Below are positions 7,615 to 16,253 of a stretch of 64,000 nt of DNA, piece after piece. The stretch covers positions 16,504-80,503 of the forward strand of contig CAYFWB010000008.1 in NCBI GenBank assembly GCA_964346765.1. The letters are read 5' to 3'. The position numbers and the translations under genes were made by a program. The notes below the pieces were generated by a model. The model did no database searches and was not told the DNA's origin. It saw only the letters and a program-made list of their open reading frames with translations. The stretch comes from JBGSPQ01 sp964346765. Its GTDB lineage: Bacteria; Patescibacteriota; Gracilibacteria; UBA1369. The first letter of the stretch is position 1; the number at the start of each line of letters is the position of its first letter.

Positions 7615-10029
7615 ATGGAGAAAAAGAAAATTATCATAGTATGCGGGGGACCTTCAGCAGAGAGGGGGATATCATTAAATTCCGCCAGATCACTTTATGA
7701 TAATTTCAACAAAACAAGATACAGGATTGAAATCGTTTATTTTAATCTTAAACTAAAGCCCTACAAAATCACCCCCGCACAAATATACTCAAATACGCCT
7801 CTGGATTTTGATTATAAACTTGAAAAAAACGGCAAATCATTGAATCAAAAAGAGCTTATAGATTATCTAAAAACCGCCGATCTCGTTTTTCCAGCAATCC
7901 ATGGAACATTTGGGGAAGACGGACAATTACAAAAAATTTTAGAAGATGCCGGTATCAATTATATAGGTTCCGACTCCGAATCATGCCGAAACACCAGCAA
8001 CAAAAATCTATGCCAAATAAAATTGAAAGAAAACGGTTTTTACACAATCGAAGGCTGGGTTGTCAAAAAAGGGGACACACTACCCTCACTACCTAAAGGG
8101 TACTATGTCGCCAAACCTCTTCATGGCGGATCCAGTATTGGTGTCGAATATTTTAGCATACCGGAACAAAAAAAGGGAGACTTGAGTAAAAAAGTTGAAC
8201 AGGTTATGCAAGTCGAAAATCAAATTTTAATTGAACCCTATTTTGAAGGCTCCGAATTTACTATTATTGTACTAGAAAACGCCGACAAAGATCCCACAGC
8301 TCTTCTTCCCACAGAAATTGAATTCTGTCATAGTTACGATAAATTTTTTAATTACAGGAAAAAATATCTTGCCACCGACGCCGTCAGATACCATACACCC
8401 GCAAGATTTAATAAAGATACTATTAAACGCATACGAAAAGAGTCGGAAAAAGCGTACAAAACACTTAAAATGAAAGATTTTGCAAGAATAGACGGCTGGA
8501 TTGGGAAAAAAGGCGAAATCTGGTTCAGCGATATTAATGCGATCAGCGGAATGGAGCAAAACAGCTTTTTATTTCAACAAGCGGCACTTTTCGGAATAAG
8601 CCACAGGCAACTGCTGGATTACATAGTAAATAAAAAAATCTACCCTCCCAATGAAATAAAACAAAACAGAGAGAACATACCGGTCATTTTTGGTGGCAAA
8701 ACAGCCGAAAGGCAAGTTTCCGTTATGAGCGGAACAAACGTCTGGATGAAATTAAAATCATCCGATAGATATAAACCGATCGCCCTCTTCATGAACACAA
8801 AAGATGAAATTTATGAAATTCCTCAGTTCATATGTTTGCACCACACGGTGGAAGAAATGGAAGAAAAAATAAAAAAATTTAGCGAAGAAAAATTTTTTAA
8901 TGGATTAAAAGCTTATCAGGAAATGATATTCCATAACCTGAATATCAACCAAACCGACATAGAGGAAAACATTTTCATACCCAAAAAAACTCACTTGGAT
9001 CAAATCGCTGACACATATAAATTTGCATTTTTAGGCCTTCATGGAGGCGATGGCGAAAACGGCAACATCCAGGCTCAACTGGAAGCACTAAAACTGCCAT
9101 TTAATGGTCCGGGGTCAGAATCATCGCGCATGTGCATGGACAAATACGCAACTGGACTTGCCATTGAAAACGCCAGCATAAGCGGTGTCAGAACCGCCAA
9201 AAAAAAAGTAATTGAACTAACCGGTAAACCGGCACAACTTTGGGATATAATTATTGCAAACAACTTTAACGCACCGTTTATTATCAAGCCCAGAAGCGAC
9301 GGCTGCAGTGCCGGAGTTCTCAAAATAAATAACAAAGACCAATTTATAAAAACAATCGAACATCTTAATACCGGCGCCGGCCACATCCCCGCAAAGGCCA
9401 TTCACGACTCACATCTGCAAATTGAACTGCCAAAAGAGCCGCTAAATGAAATTTTGGTAGAAGAATTTATAGCAACAGATCAGGTCAATCTTCATGGTCT
9501 GGAAATAAACTGGCAATCTAGGAATAATTTTATTGAAGTGACTGTCTGCGTTATAGGCCATAAAAATTCATTGCGCGCACTGAATCCAAGTCAAACCATA
9601 GCAAGTCAAGAAATACTAAGCCTTGAAGAAAAATTTATGGGTGGAACGGGCATAAATTTAACCCCACCACCTGAACAATATGTCAAGCCGGAGACGGTGA
9701 GGGGAGTGAGGTCGCGAATCGAAAAGGTGGCCGAGATTCTAGAAATTGAAGGTTACTCAAGAATAGACACTTTTATGAACATAATAACAGGCGAATTGAT
9801 AATCATCGAAGCAAATACTTTACCTGGACTCACGCCTTCAACGGTTATATTCCACCAGGCGGTCGCAGAAAAAAAACAAATGGTACCACTTACATTTTTG
9901 GAACAAATCATCGAAATCGGCAAAAAAAGATATCAAAATCTAAGTTCAAATGAAAGAATACCCGGAAGAATTCAAAAACCTTCTAAAATCGATAGTTTTG
10001 AAAAAAGCCGCATACAGAAGAGGAGATAA
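7615..10029 (+). CDS. Tandem D-Ala-D-Ala-ligase-like double ATP-grasp protein
   Basis: 804 residues, twice the length of a normal Ddl. Half one (1-345) has GGPSAERGIS, HGTFGEDG at 96-103, KPLHGGSSIGV at 167-177, RKKY at 248-251 (omega-loop Lys-Tyr), ARIDGW at 290-295 and SDINAISGM at 305-313; the usual ExNTLPG acid is Asp306. Half two (354-775) has GGKTAERQVSV, HGGDGENG at 476-483, KPRSDGCSAGV at 558-568, EEKF at 671-674 with Phe where Ddl has Tyr, RIDTF, and the standard EANTLPGLTPS at 732-742. Both halves keep ATP-grasp features, and they differ in the substrate loops. A peptidoglycan dipeptide or depsipeptide ligase role is likely but the products are not known. The last ~30 residues are basic. 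It follows recG by two bases. Confidence 0.85.
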   Translation: MEKKKIIIVCGGPSAERGISLNSARSLYDNFNKTRYRIEIVYFNLKLKPYKITPAQIYSNTPLDFDYKLEKNGKSLNQKELIDYLKTADLVFPAIHGTFGEDGQLQKILEDAGINYIGSDSESCRNTSNKNLCQIKLKENGFYTIEGWVVKKGDTLPSLPKGYYVAKPLHGGSSIGVEYFSIPEQKKGDLSKKVEQVMQVENQILIEPYFEGSEFTIIVLENADKDPTALLPTEIEFCHSYDKFFNYRKKYLATDAVRYHTPARFNKDTIKRIRKESEKAYKTLKMKDFARIDGWIGKKGEIWFSDINAISGMEQNSFLFQQAALFGISHRQLLDYIVNKKIYPPNEIKQNRENIPVIFGGKTAERQVSVMSGTNVWMKLKSSDRYKPIALFMNTKDEIYEIPQFICLHHTVEEMEEKIKKFSEEKFFNGLKAYQEMIFHNLNINQTDIEENIFIPKKTHLDQIADTYKFAFLGLHGGDGENGNIQAQLEALKLPFNGPGSESSRMCMDKYATGLAIENASISGVRTAKKKVIELTGKPAQLWDIIIANNFNAPFIIKPRSDGCSAGVLKINNKDQFIKTIEHLNTGAGHIPAKAIHDSHLQIELPKEPLNEILVEEFIATDQVNLHGLEINWQSRNNFIEVTVCVIGHKNSLRALNPSQTIASQEILSLEEKFMGGTGINLTPPPEQYVKPETVRGVRSRIEKVAEILEIEGYSRIDTFMNIITGELIIIEANTLPGLTPSTVIFHQAVAEKKQMVPLTFLEQIIEIGKKRYQNLSSNERIPGRIQKPSKIDSFEKSRIQKRR

Positions 10030-10204
10030 AAATATCCAAATCAGATTGAGCAACATTGAGCATAACAGCCATAACTTGTCAACACACTATTTCGCACAAG
10101 ATACATTGTGCAAAATAAAGGGGAAATCTTTAATGTTTTTAACCACATATCTTCTCATTTCTGTATGCCTTTCCCTCTCTTCCGTACTTACATGAACAAA
10201 AAAC

Positions 10205-10220
10205 AATCTCAATTGAGATT
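10205..10220. terminator. 16-base palindrome, possible terminator
   Basis: AATCTCAATTGAGATT is a perfect palindrome in the 210-base gap between the convergent ligase and elp3 genes. A T-run (10227-10233) follows six bases later on the + strand. The stem is short and the T-run displaced, so termination is only possible; an operator-like site is an alternative. The rest of the gap (10030-10239) holds no gene I can support. Confidence 0.3.
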
Positions 10221-10239
10221 CCGATATTTTTTTCTCAGA

Positions 10240-11832
10240 TTATAAATATTTTAACATATAAGTACCTTCCAAGCTGTAACCAAGCTTTTTGTAATACTCC
10301 CGAACACCGATTCCGCTAATTACTGCAATTTTTTTATAACCAAATTTTTTGGCAATATGTTCTGCCTCGATCATCATTCTTCTTCCTAAACCAACATGCT
10401 GCGAAGCATTTTTTTCTTTATCCATAATTTTTACTTGCTCACCATACGTGTGTACTTCCCGTACTACCGCCGCGCCCTCTAATTCGGGAATAAAATGCTT
10501 GGTACCGTTCAATGAGTAAGACGTAAATCTTAAACGAAGCAATGAACATAATTTATCTCTTTTTTCGTCATTAAAACTGATAAAAAATTCCCGACCGCCG
10601 GATGCCTCAAATTCATTCACACGTAATGAAACCTGATCCGGATAAACCTTTTCATCCTGAATTTCTCTACACCTTATACATCTGCATTTTAAATTTCTTT
10701 CAATCATTTTTTTATGAACCACCTGCCTCAAATTTGATATTCTTGATCCGCCGATAACGCTTGTTGCCGGTATATCTCTGTACAACCTCGTTATTCTTGT
10801 ATATTCAGGCACCAATTGCTTAATTTTGATTATCAAGTCCACAAGTTCATCATCGCTATAGGGAACATGTTTACCTTTCTTATAAATTTTTTCTAAAGCG
10901 GACCAGGGTACAACCATACAGGGATATATTTTTAACCAATCCGGTCTGTAAGACGGATTCTCAAACAATTCTTTAAAATCATTTAAATCGTTTTCCGGAC
11001 TGCTTCCGTACAAATTCGGCATCATATGACAATTAATCTTAAAACCCGCGTCTCTAATTAATTTCATGGACTCTTTAGTCTGTAAAACAGTATGACCGCG
11101 CTTGTTTAATTTTAAAATTCTATCATTTAGACTTTGAATACCAATTTCAATTTTAGTAACTCCGAAATTACGTAATCTCTTAATCTCGTTTTTAGTAATA
11201 TGATCGGGACGAGTTTCAATCGAAAAACCGATACATCTGTTTTCCGCCTGTTCATTGATCTTTTGAGAAGCCACCAAAGATTTCTGTTTTTTTTCAGGAG
11301 CATTCAATGCGTTATAAATCCCTCGCACAAAATCAGTCTGGTATCTATGAGGATAAAAAGAAAAAGTACCACCGGAAACAATCACATCAATTTTATCCGT
11401 ATAGTGCCCTGATTTCCTTAAACCCTTTATTCTTGACTGAACCTGTCTGTACGGATCAAAATCGTTTAAAATAGCCCTCATTACAGCCGGCTCATTAGAC
11501 AAATAGCTCTTTGGCATTTTGGGTTCATTAGGACAAAAGATACAACTTCCGGGACAAGGAAAATTCTTTGTTAAGACCGTGATAGAAGCTATACCCGATC
11601 TGGACCTGACTCCCCTTTTCCTTAGCACCTTCATCAGATTTTTATCATTTGACAAAACCCCCCGCTCAATTAACATATGATATGCCTCCACCAATTCAAT
11701 ATTTCCGATCAGATCTACTCGTCTTTCCGAAGCATACTTTTTTTTCAATGAATGTAGTTCTTCCGGCTTTTGGATTTGATTATGAAATGCTTCAGTAACA
11801 ATCTGTTCAGCCAAAGTTGTTTTCCATGCCAT
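10240..11832 (-). CDS. elp3: Elp3-family radical SAM/GNAT tRNA-uridine modification enzyme
   Basis: Homologue of the catalytic subunit of eukaryotic Elongator, which adds a carboxymethyl-type group to C5 of wobble uridine in tRNA using SAM and acetyl-CoA. The 530 residues show a radical SAM core with the cluster motif FPCPGSCIFCPNEP (Cys93, Cys97, Cys100; spacing shorter than in most Elp3), SGGTF at 153-157 and the RDIPATSVIGGSRISNLRQ region. A CRCIRCREI zinc motif follows, then a C-terminal GNAT domain with REVHTYG, QHVGLGRRMM and SGIGVREYYKKLGY. No other Elongator subunits are present, as in archaeal and bacterial single-subunit Elp3. It diverges from a Trm9-like methyltransferase 66 bases away. 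Elp3 is uncommon in bacteria. Confidence 0.93.
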   Translation of the reverse strand: MAWKTTLAEQIVTEAFHNQIQKPEELHSLKKKYASERRVDLIGNIELVEAYHMLIERGVLSNDKNLMKVLRKRGVRSRSGIASITVLTKNFPCPGSCIFCPNEPKMPKSYLSNEPAVMRAILNDFDPYRQVQSRIKGLRKSGHYTDKIDVIVSGGTFSFYPHRYQTDFVRGIYNALNAPEKKQKSLVASQKINEQAENRCIGFSIETRPDHITKNEIKRLRNFGVTKIEIGIQSLNDRILKLNKRGHTVLQTKESMKLIRDAGFKINCHMMPNLYGSSPENDLNDFKELFENPSYRPDWLKIYPCMVVPWSALEKIYKKGKHVPYSDDELVDLIIKIKQLVPEYTRITRLYRDIPATSVIGGSRISNLRQVVHKKMIERNLKCRCIRCREIQDEKVYPDQVSLRVNEFEASGGREFFISFNDEKRDKLCSLLRLRFTSYSLNGTKHFIPELEGAAVVREVHTYGEQVKIMDKEKNASQHVGLGRRMMIEAEHIAKKFGYKKIAVISGIGVREYYKKLGYSLEGTYMLKYL

Positions 11833-11898
11833 AAATATGTATATATAATGTGCGAAACGAAAAATTTAGTTGCAAGAGTGCCCATATTATAGTTAAAG
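11833..11898. promoter_or_regulatory. Divergent promoter region between elp3 and Trm9-like gene
   Basis: The 66-base gap must hold both promoters. On the + strand TATTAT (11885-11890) ends eight bases before the methyltransferase ATG. On the - strand a TATATATACA tract lies just upstream of the elp3 ATG. Neither has a clear -35 or a ribosome binding site, suggesting very short or absent leaders and possible co-regulation. Confidence 0.4.
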
Positions 11899-12600
11899 AT
11901 GCGTAAAAGGAAAGCCCAAAAAATCATAAATCAGCTAACAACGGTTTACGATGAAATTGCCGATCAATTTTCACAAACCAGATATTCCGCGCGTAACGAT
12001 TTTGAAGGATTCAAAACCTATCTAAAACAAACACAACGGATTCTTGACTTGGGTTGCGGTAACGGAAGACTTTTACTATTTCTGCAAAATGTTAAAATAG
12101 CGGGAAAGCAATTCAAATTTACATATCAGGGCATTGATACCAGCAAGAAATTGATAAAACTAGCAAAAAATAAATTTCCTCAACACAAATTTTCTTATGG
12201 AAATCAACTATTAATACCTATTGAAGATCACAAATTTGATATCATCTTCAACATTAGATCATTTCATCACATTCCTTCAAAAAAATTAAGAAAAGAAGCT
12301 CTTAAAGAAATGCAGCGAGTATCCCAAAAAAACGGAATAATTGTAATTACCGTCTGGAATCTGTGGCAATTCAAATACGTCAAAAATATTATACAAGCTG
12401 TTGCCAGATCGATTATAACTTTGGGAGCATATGATTATAACGACACATTTATTAAATGGGGCCGAAAACATAAGCGCTATTATCACGCCTTTACATTAAA
12501 AGAATTAAGAAAGCTGGCAAAATACGCCGGGTTGGAAATCATAAAAGATGGTAAACTGAATCACGATTACCAGTTAATTCTAAAAAATTGCAAAGAATAA
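11899..12600 (+). CDS. Trm9-like SAM-dependent methyltransferase
   Basis: Class I methyltransferase of 233 residues. The N-terminal motif YDEIADQFSQTRYSA (17-31) strongly resembles the YxEIAxxFSQTRY signature of eukaryotic Trm9/ALKBH8, which methylate the carboxymethyl-uridine made by Elongator. The SAM-binding motif LDLGCGNGR is at 49-57, SFHHIPS at 121-127 is comparable to the SxxVHHW region of Trm9, and RYYHAFTLKEL at 193-203 resembles the YYHLYxxxEL segment of Trm9. Divergent adjacency to elp3 strengthens the reading as a tRNA wobble-uridine methyltransferase; function is inferred, not shown. No Trm112 partner is visible. The TTG start of the next gene overlaps its end by 13 bases. Confidence 0.75.
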   Translation: MRKRKAQKIINQLTTVYDEIADQFSQTRYSARNDFEGFKTYLKQTQRILDLGCGNGRLLLFLQNVKIAGKQFKFTYQGIDTSKKLIKLAKNKFPQHKFSYGNQLLIPIEDHKFDIIFNIRSFHHIPSKKLRKEALKEMQRVSQKNGIIVITVWNLWQFKYVKNIIQAVARSIITLGAYDYNDTFIKWGRKHKRYYHAFTLKELRKLAKYAGLEIIKDGKLNHDYQLILKNCKE

Positions 12601-13400
12601 ACATTTTAAATGTACCGTTTGATCCCTTGTTCGAACTTGAAGCACTAGCCAAAATCATTGATCATTTGAAATCAGGGGAAAAAACATTCTTTATAGCCAC
12701 GCCCAACCCGGAAATGCTTTTAACGGCAAAGAAAGACCATAAATTTGCTAAAATACTGAACAATACGGACATCAATATACCGGACGGCATAGGCATATTA
12801 TGGGCCGCCGATTATATAAAAAAAACTGCTGCAGACAAATCAAAAATAATCAAAACCCTTAAAGGCTTAACAGGATTGGTAAGAATTATATTCGATCGAC
12901 CGTCTTTCAAAGAGCTACCAGAGCGTATTACGGGAACCGATATGATGCAACTGATATGCAAAAATATAGGCCCCTCTTATCCCATATATTTACTTGGCGG
13001 TGGAAAAGGAATAGCCGATACAACAGCTGAAGTATTAACCAAAAAATACAAAAATATAGTTATCGGTACAAACGATGGTTCGGCTAACCCGAGCTATGAC
13101 GACAAAATAATCAATGACATAAATAAAGCACAGCCGCAAATCCTATTTGTAGCCTTTGGGGCCCCAAAACAAGAATTATGGATCGCGAGAAACATTGACC
13201 GTCTTGATAACGTGAAACTAGTCATTGGCATAGGCGGAGCATTTGATTTCATCAGTGGCAACGTCAAGCGCGCCCCCTCCTTTATGCAAAAACTGGGCAT
13301 TGAATGGCTTTACCGCCTGATTCGACAACCATCCAGAATAAAAAGAATCATTAACGCCACAATAATTTTCCCCTGGCGCGTAATTAAGTCTTCTTTTTAG
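12588..13400 (+). CDS. WecG/TagA/CpsF family glycosyltransferase
   Basis: GT26 glycosyltransferase, a family that transfers a hexosamine or hexosaminuronate to a lipid-linked sugar in teichoic-acid-type or exopolysaccharide synthesis. The 270 residues contain TPNPEMLL (39-46), PDGIGI, TGTDMM, GGGKGIA, FGAPKQELWI and GGAFDFISG, ending with LGIEWLYRLIRQPSRIKRI, all standard for the family. The start is TTG at 12588, inside the end of the methyltransferase gene. No ATG exists before conserved sequence, so TTG is chosen. The acceptor sugar is unknown. Confidence 0.9.
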   Translation: MQRINILNVPFDPLFELEALAKIIDHLKSGEKTFFIATPNPEMLLTAKKDHKFAKILNNTDINIPDGIGILWAADYIKKTAADKSKIIKTLKGLTGLVRIIFDRPSFKELPERITGTDMMQLICKNIGPSYPIYLLGGGKGIADTTAEVLTKKYKNIVIGTNDGSANPSYDDKIINDINKAQPQILFVAFGAPKQELWIARNIDRLDNVKLVIGIGGAFDFISGNVKRAPSFMQKLGIEWLYRLIRQPSRIKRIINATIIFPWRVIKSSF

Positions 13401-13761
13401 ATGATTTTCTCTTTGATTTCTTGGCATCTTTCGCGGCGACTTTTTCTTCCATACTCTCCTGCATTTCCGCACCCCTTTGCTGCATCATCTCAACTACGGG
13501 CTTGATCTTCTCCACCAAATATTGAGCAACAGTAAAAGGTTTAACAATATATTCGCTAATCTGTTCCGCCGTATCAACCACCCTATTCGTAATCGTATTC
13601 ACATTTTCATTCATCGTTTCTGCCGTATCCCTAACAACGCCGGTAGTATTAGCAAGATCACGAAGAATCCTGATCGTATATACCAAGGCGATACATATAA
13701 AAATAATTAAAACCGCCCAACCAATGCCGAGAGACCAATAAAGAAATGTTAATGCGTCCAT
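13384..13761 (-). CDS. Small membrane-anchored protein of unknown function
   Basis: 125 residues with one N-terminal transmembrane segment (about 6-31), an amphipathic helical middle with repeated T/V/N (about 35-85), and a very lysine-rich tail ending KSKRKSSKKKT. The layout recalls DUF948-like envelope proteins, but I cannot assign it. Its 3' end overlaps the convergent tagA-type gene by 17 bases, and its start lies 10 bases beyond the gatB stop, so it is likely co-transcribed with gatB. Confidence 0.65.
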   Translation of the reverse strand: MDALTFLYWSLGIGWAVLIIFICIALVYTIRILRDLANTTGVVRDTAETMNENVNTITNRVVDTAEQISEYIVKPFTVAQYLVEKIKPVVEMMQQRGAEMQESMEEKVAAKDAKKSKRKSSKKKT

Positions 13762-13771
13762 AGTGAAAAAT

Positions 13772-15211
13772 TTAAAAAATAATTAATTTTTTTAGAATCT
13801 CGTTTACAATTCTGGGATCCGCCTGTCCTTTGCTGGCTTTCATTACCTGTCCCATCAAATATCCAAATGCCTGTTCTTTACCGTTTTTATAATCTTCAAC
13901 AACATTTGTATTTTCACCCAATACATTTTTGCATATTGACTCAATCTCTGCTTCATCTGAAACCTTTTCCAGACCTTTTTCCTTAACTATCGATTTAGGC
14001 ATCTTACCTGTTTCAAAAATTTCCTCAAACACCTCTCCTTTAGCCTGATTAAAAGATATTTTAGAGTCATTAACAAGATTCACCAACTCAATCAAATGTT
14101 CAGCCTTAACTTTTGAATTCTGAAAGTCCAAACCACTCTTTTTCAGCATAGAAAACAAGTTTGTGGTCATTAAAGAAGAGGTTTTTCTGGGATCGTTAGT
14201 TTTTTCTACAACATCCTCGAAGCACTCCGCCAATACTCTGTCTGAAGCTAATAAATCCGCGTCATTATCCGGAAGTTTATAATGCTCGATATAGCGCTTT
14301 TTTTTTGCCACGGGTAATTCAGGAACTTTTTTTTGCATCCTCTCTATAAAATCCGCCGAAAGAATCAGCGGAGGCAAATCCGGTTCCGGGAAATACCTAT
14401 AATCATCCGCACCCTCCTTATCTCTTAAATAATAAGTCTTTTGCTCATCATCCGACCAGCCTACAGTAACATCTTTATTTCGAGCTTTACCGTTTTCCCA
14501 CAGCCCGACTTGTCTGTTGATTTCGTATGAAACAGCCGCCTCCAGAGATCTGAATGAATTCAAATTTTTAATTTCAGCCCGTGCGTACAATTTATCATCC
14601 CCAATCGGACGGATTGATACGCTTGCGTCAAATCTCATCATGCCTTTCTCCATATCCGCTTCCGATGCACCAGTATACCGCAAAATCTTCTGCATAGCCT
14701 TGGCATACTCCGCCGCTTCAGACGCCGACCTCATATCCGGTTCACTGACTATTTCCATCAATGGTATGCCGGATCTATTATAATCACAAAGTGTACCGTT
14801 CGGCACATGAGTTAACTTTCCGGCATCATCTTCAAGATGTAGACGTGTAACCCTGATTTTCTTTTTCTCTTTATCGCCCGCCTCAATCCAACCTTCAATC
14901 GCCAAAGGCTGATCATACTGTGATATCTGAAAGCCTTTAGGAAGATCGGGATAAAAATAATTTTTACGATCAAATTTGGAAAACGATGGTACTTCGCAAT
15001 TTAGTGCCAACGCGGCCACTGTCCCCCATTTTACCGCATCTTTATTAATAACGGGCAACTGTCCGGGATACCCCATACAAATCGGGCAAATGTTAATATT
15101 CGGCTCAGTTTCAAAAGAATTGGTACTACACTTGCAAAACATCTTTGTTTGAGTGGCAATCTGTGCGTGTATTTCAATACCTATCACGGCCTCAAATTTA
15201 TTTGATGACAT
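13772..15211 (-). CDS. gatB: Asp/Glu-tRNA(Asn/Gln) amidotransferase subunit B
   Basis: Subunit of GatCAB, which converts misacylated Glu-tRNA-Gln or Asp-tRNA-Asn to the correct amide form. The 479 residues begin with GIEIHAQIATQTKMFCKC and carry a CKC...CPIC zinc-type pair at about 26-43, then MEIVSEPDMRS and the YRYFPEPDLPPL signature. The C-terminal YqeY-like tail domain ends the protein. gatA and gatC are not in the window. A -10-like element lies seven bases upstream of the ATG. Confidence 0.97.
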   Translation of the reverse strand: MSSNKFEAVIGIEIHAQIATQTKMFCKCSTNSFETEPNINICPICMGYPGQLPVINKDAVKWGTVAALALNCEVPSFSKFDRKNYFYPDLPKGFQISQYDQPLAIEGWIEAGDKEKKKIRVTRLHLEDDAGKLTHVPNGTLCDYNRSGIPLMEIVSEPDMRSASEAAEYAKAMQKILRYTGASEADMEKGMMRFDASVSIRPIGDDKLYARAEIKNLNSFRSLEAAVSYEINRQVGLWENGKARNKDVTVGWSDDEQKTYYLRDKEGADDYRYFPEPDLPPLILSADFIERMQKKVPELPVAKKKRYIEHYKLPDNDADLLASDRVLAECFEDVVEKTNDPRKTSSLMTTNLFSMLKKSGLDFQNSKVKAEHLIELVNLVNDSKISFNQAKGEVFEEIFETGKMPKSIVKEKGLEKVSDEAEIESICKNVLGENTNVVEDYKNGKEQAFGYLMGQVMKASKGQADPRIVNEILKKLIIF

Positions 15212-15218
15212 ACTAATA

Positions 15219-15224
15219 GTTATA
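15219..15224 (-). promoter_or_regulatory. gatB -10 element, near-leaderless
   Basis: On the - strand TATAAC occupies 15224-15219, seven bases before the gatB ATG at 15211. No strong -35 is seen. The position matches the short-leader pattern seen at obgE, tyrS and ribE. Confidence 0.35.
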
Positions 15225-15256
15225 TGTTTACACTATAATCCTTTTATTCAGCTTCC

Positions 15257-15847
15257 TCAACAGCTCTTTACGCCGGCTATACCATCCAATTGTTCGTACA
15301 AGTCGCCCACGGAACCATTATTGTCAATAATGTAATCAATTCTCTCGGGCTTAATTCCAATTTCACGCTGTATAGACAAAATTTGTCCTAGCATTTCAGT
15401 GTCATAAAACTTTGAGTGCGCGTTTCTATGCATAATTTTATCTTCCGAGCTGTCAATCCATACAATTTTATCAACAAGTCCCCCCAAATTCCGATAATCA
15501 AGATAAACCGCTTCCACAACAATAAAACTACTTGAACTATCCCTTAATAAATTCTTAATTTTCCTTGTAACAATCGGATGAATCAATCCATTCAGAATTT
15601 TTAACTTATTAACATCGGAAAACACGAATTTTGCCAACTTTTTACGATTAATATTTCCACACTTCAAAATAAACTCCTCTCCGAAAAAATTATAAATTTT
15701 TTTATACCCCTCACCTCCGGGTTCGTAAATTTTGTTAATAACCTCATCGGCACTAATATATAAAAACCCGACCGATTCAAGATAACTAGCTGCAAGTGTT
15801 TTGCCCGACCCAATGTAGCCGCTCAATCCGTAAATATTTTTTTTCAT
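15257..15847 (-). CDS. coaE: Dephospho-CoA kinase
   Basis: Last enzyme of coenzyme A synthesis, phosphorylating the 3'-hydroxyl of dephospho-CoA. The 196 residues show LSGYIGSGKT (P-loop, 8-17), ISADEVINKIYEPGG (substrate region), GNINRKKLAKFVFSD and LNGLIHPIV, in family order. Thr replaces the more common Ser after the P-loop Lys. It lies downstream of the next two membrane-protein genes on the same strand with gaps of 2-5 bases, suggesting one operon. Confidence 0.92.
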   Translation of the reverse strand: MKKNIYGLSGYIGSGKTLAASYLESVGFLYISADEVINKIYEPGGEGYKKIYNFFGEEFILKCGNINRKKLAKFVFSDVNKLKILNGLIHPIVTRKIKNLLRDSSSSFIVVEAVYLDYRNLGGLVDKIVWIDSSEDKIMHRNAHSKFYDTEMLGQILSIQREIGIKPERIDYIIDNNGSVGDLYEQLDGIAGVKSC

Positions 15848-15849
15848 AT

Positions 15850-16248
15850 TTAAAAAAGGCCAAGATCCTTAAATGCAGACTCGTATTGTTTTAAAGCCGC
15901 TTTCGCTTGCTTATCAGTAATTTGATGACTTATTTCATGAGCAATTTTATTACGCAATTTGTGAGCCGACCATACGGCGTCAACACTAACAAAAAGGCTG
16001 TCCGCTTTTTTCAATTTTTCACCCACCGAACCTCTATACCCCTTTGCCGTTAACAAGTGATCGAGCAACTTGTCCGCGTTCATTATTGCGTGTGCACTAT
16101 CTTTGTCAGTCTTGACCGAATTCCAATATTGAAGATATTTTTTTTTATCAGCGGGACTCAACCTCCTACGTCTAGACAAATAAACATATAGAACAAACAA
16201 CAAATCCAAAAAAACAAAAATTAATATAATCCACAAAATATTTTCCAT
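15850..16248 (-). CDS. Unknown membrane-anchored protein with HEPN-like motif
   Basis: 132 residues with an N-terminal transmembrane helix (about 4-24) followed by RRRRLSPADKKKYLQYW and a helical cytoplasmic part. Near residues 98-105 it reads LRNKIAHE, containing the R-x4-H pattern seen in HEPN-type helical domains and in DUF4145-like proteins. No name is proposed. It sits between coaE (2-base gap) and the PH-domain protein (5-base gap) in an apparent operon. The membrane anchor and basic patch suggest the helical domain faces the cytoplasm. Confidence 0.65.
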   Translation of the reverse strand: MENILWIILIFVFLDLLFVLYVYLSRRRRLSPADKKKYLQYWNSVKTDKDSAHAIMNADKLLDHLLTAKGYRGSVGEKLKKADSLFVSVDAVWSAHKLRNKIAHEISHQITDKQAKAALKQYESAFKDLGLF

Positions 16249-16253
16249 ATGAC

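Noticed and set aside
9950..10195. 81-codon open frame spanning the end of the double ligase gene and the following gap
   Set aside because: It overlaps the conserved ligase frame for most of its length, has no recognisable domain and no promoter or terminator that supports it.
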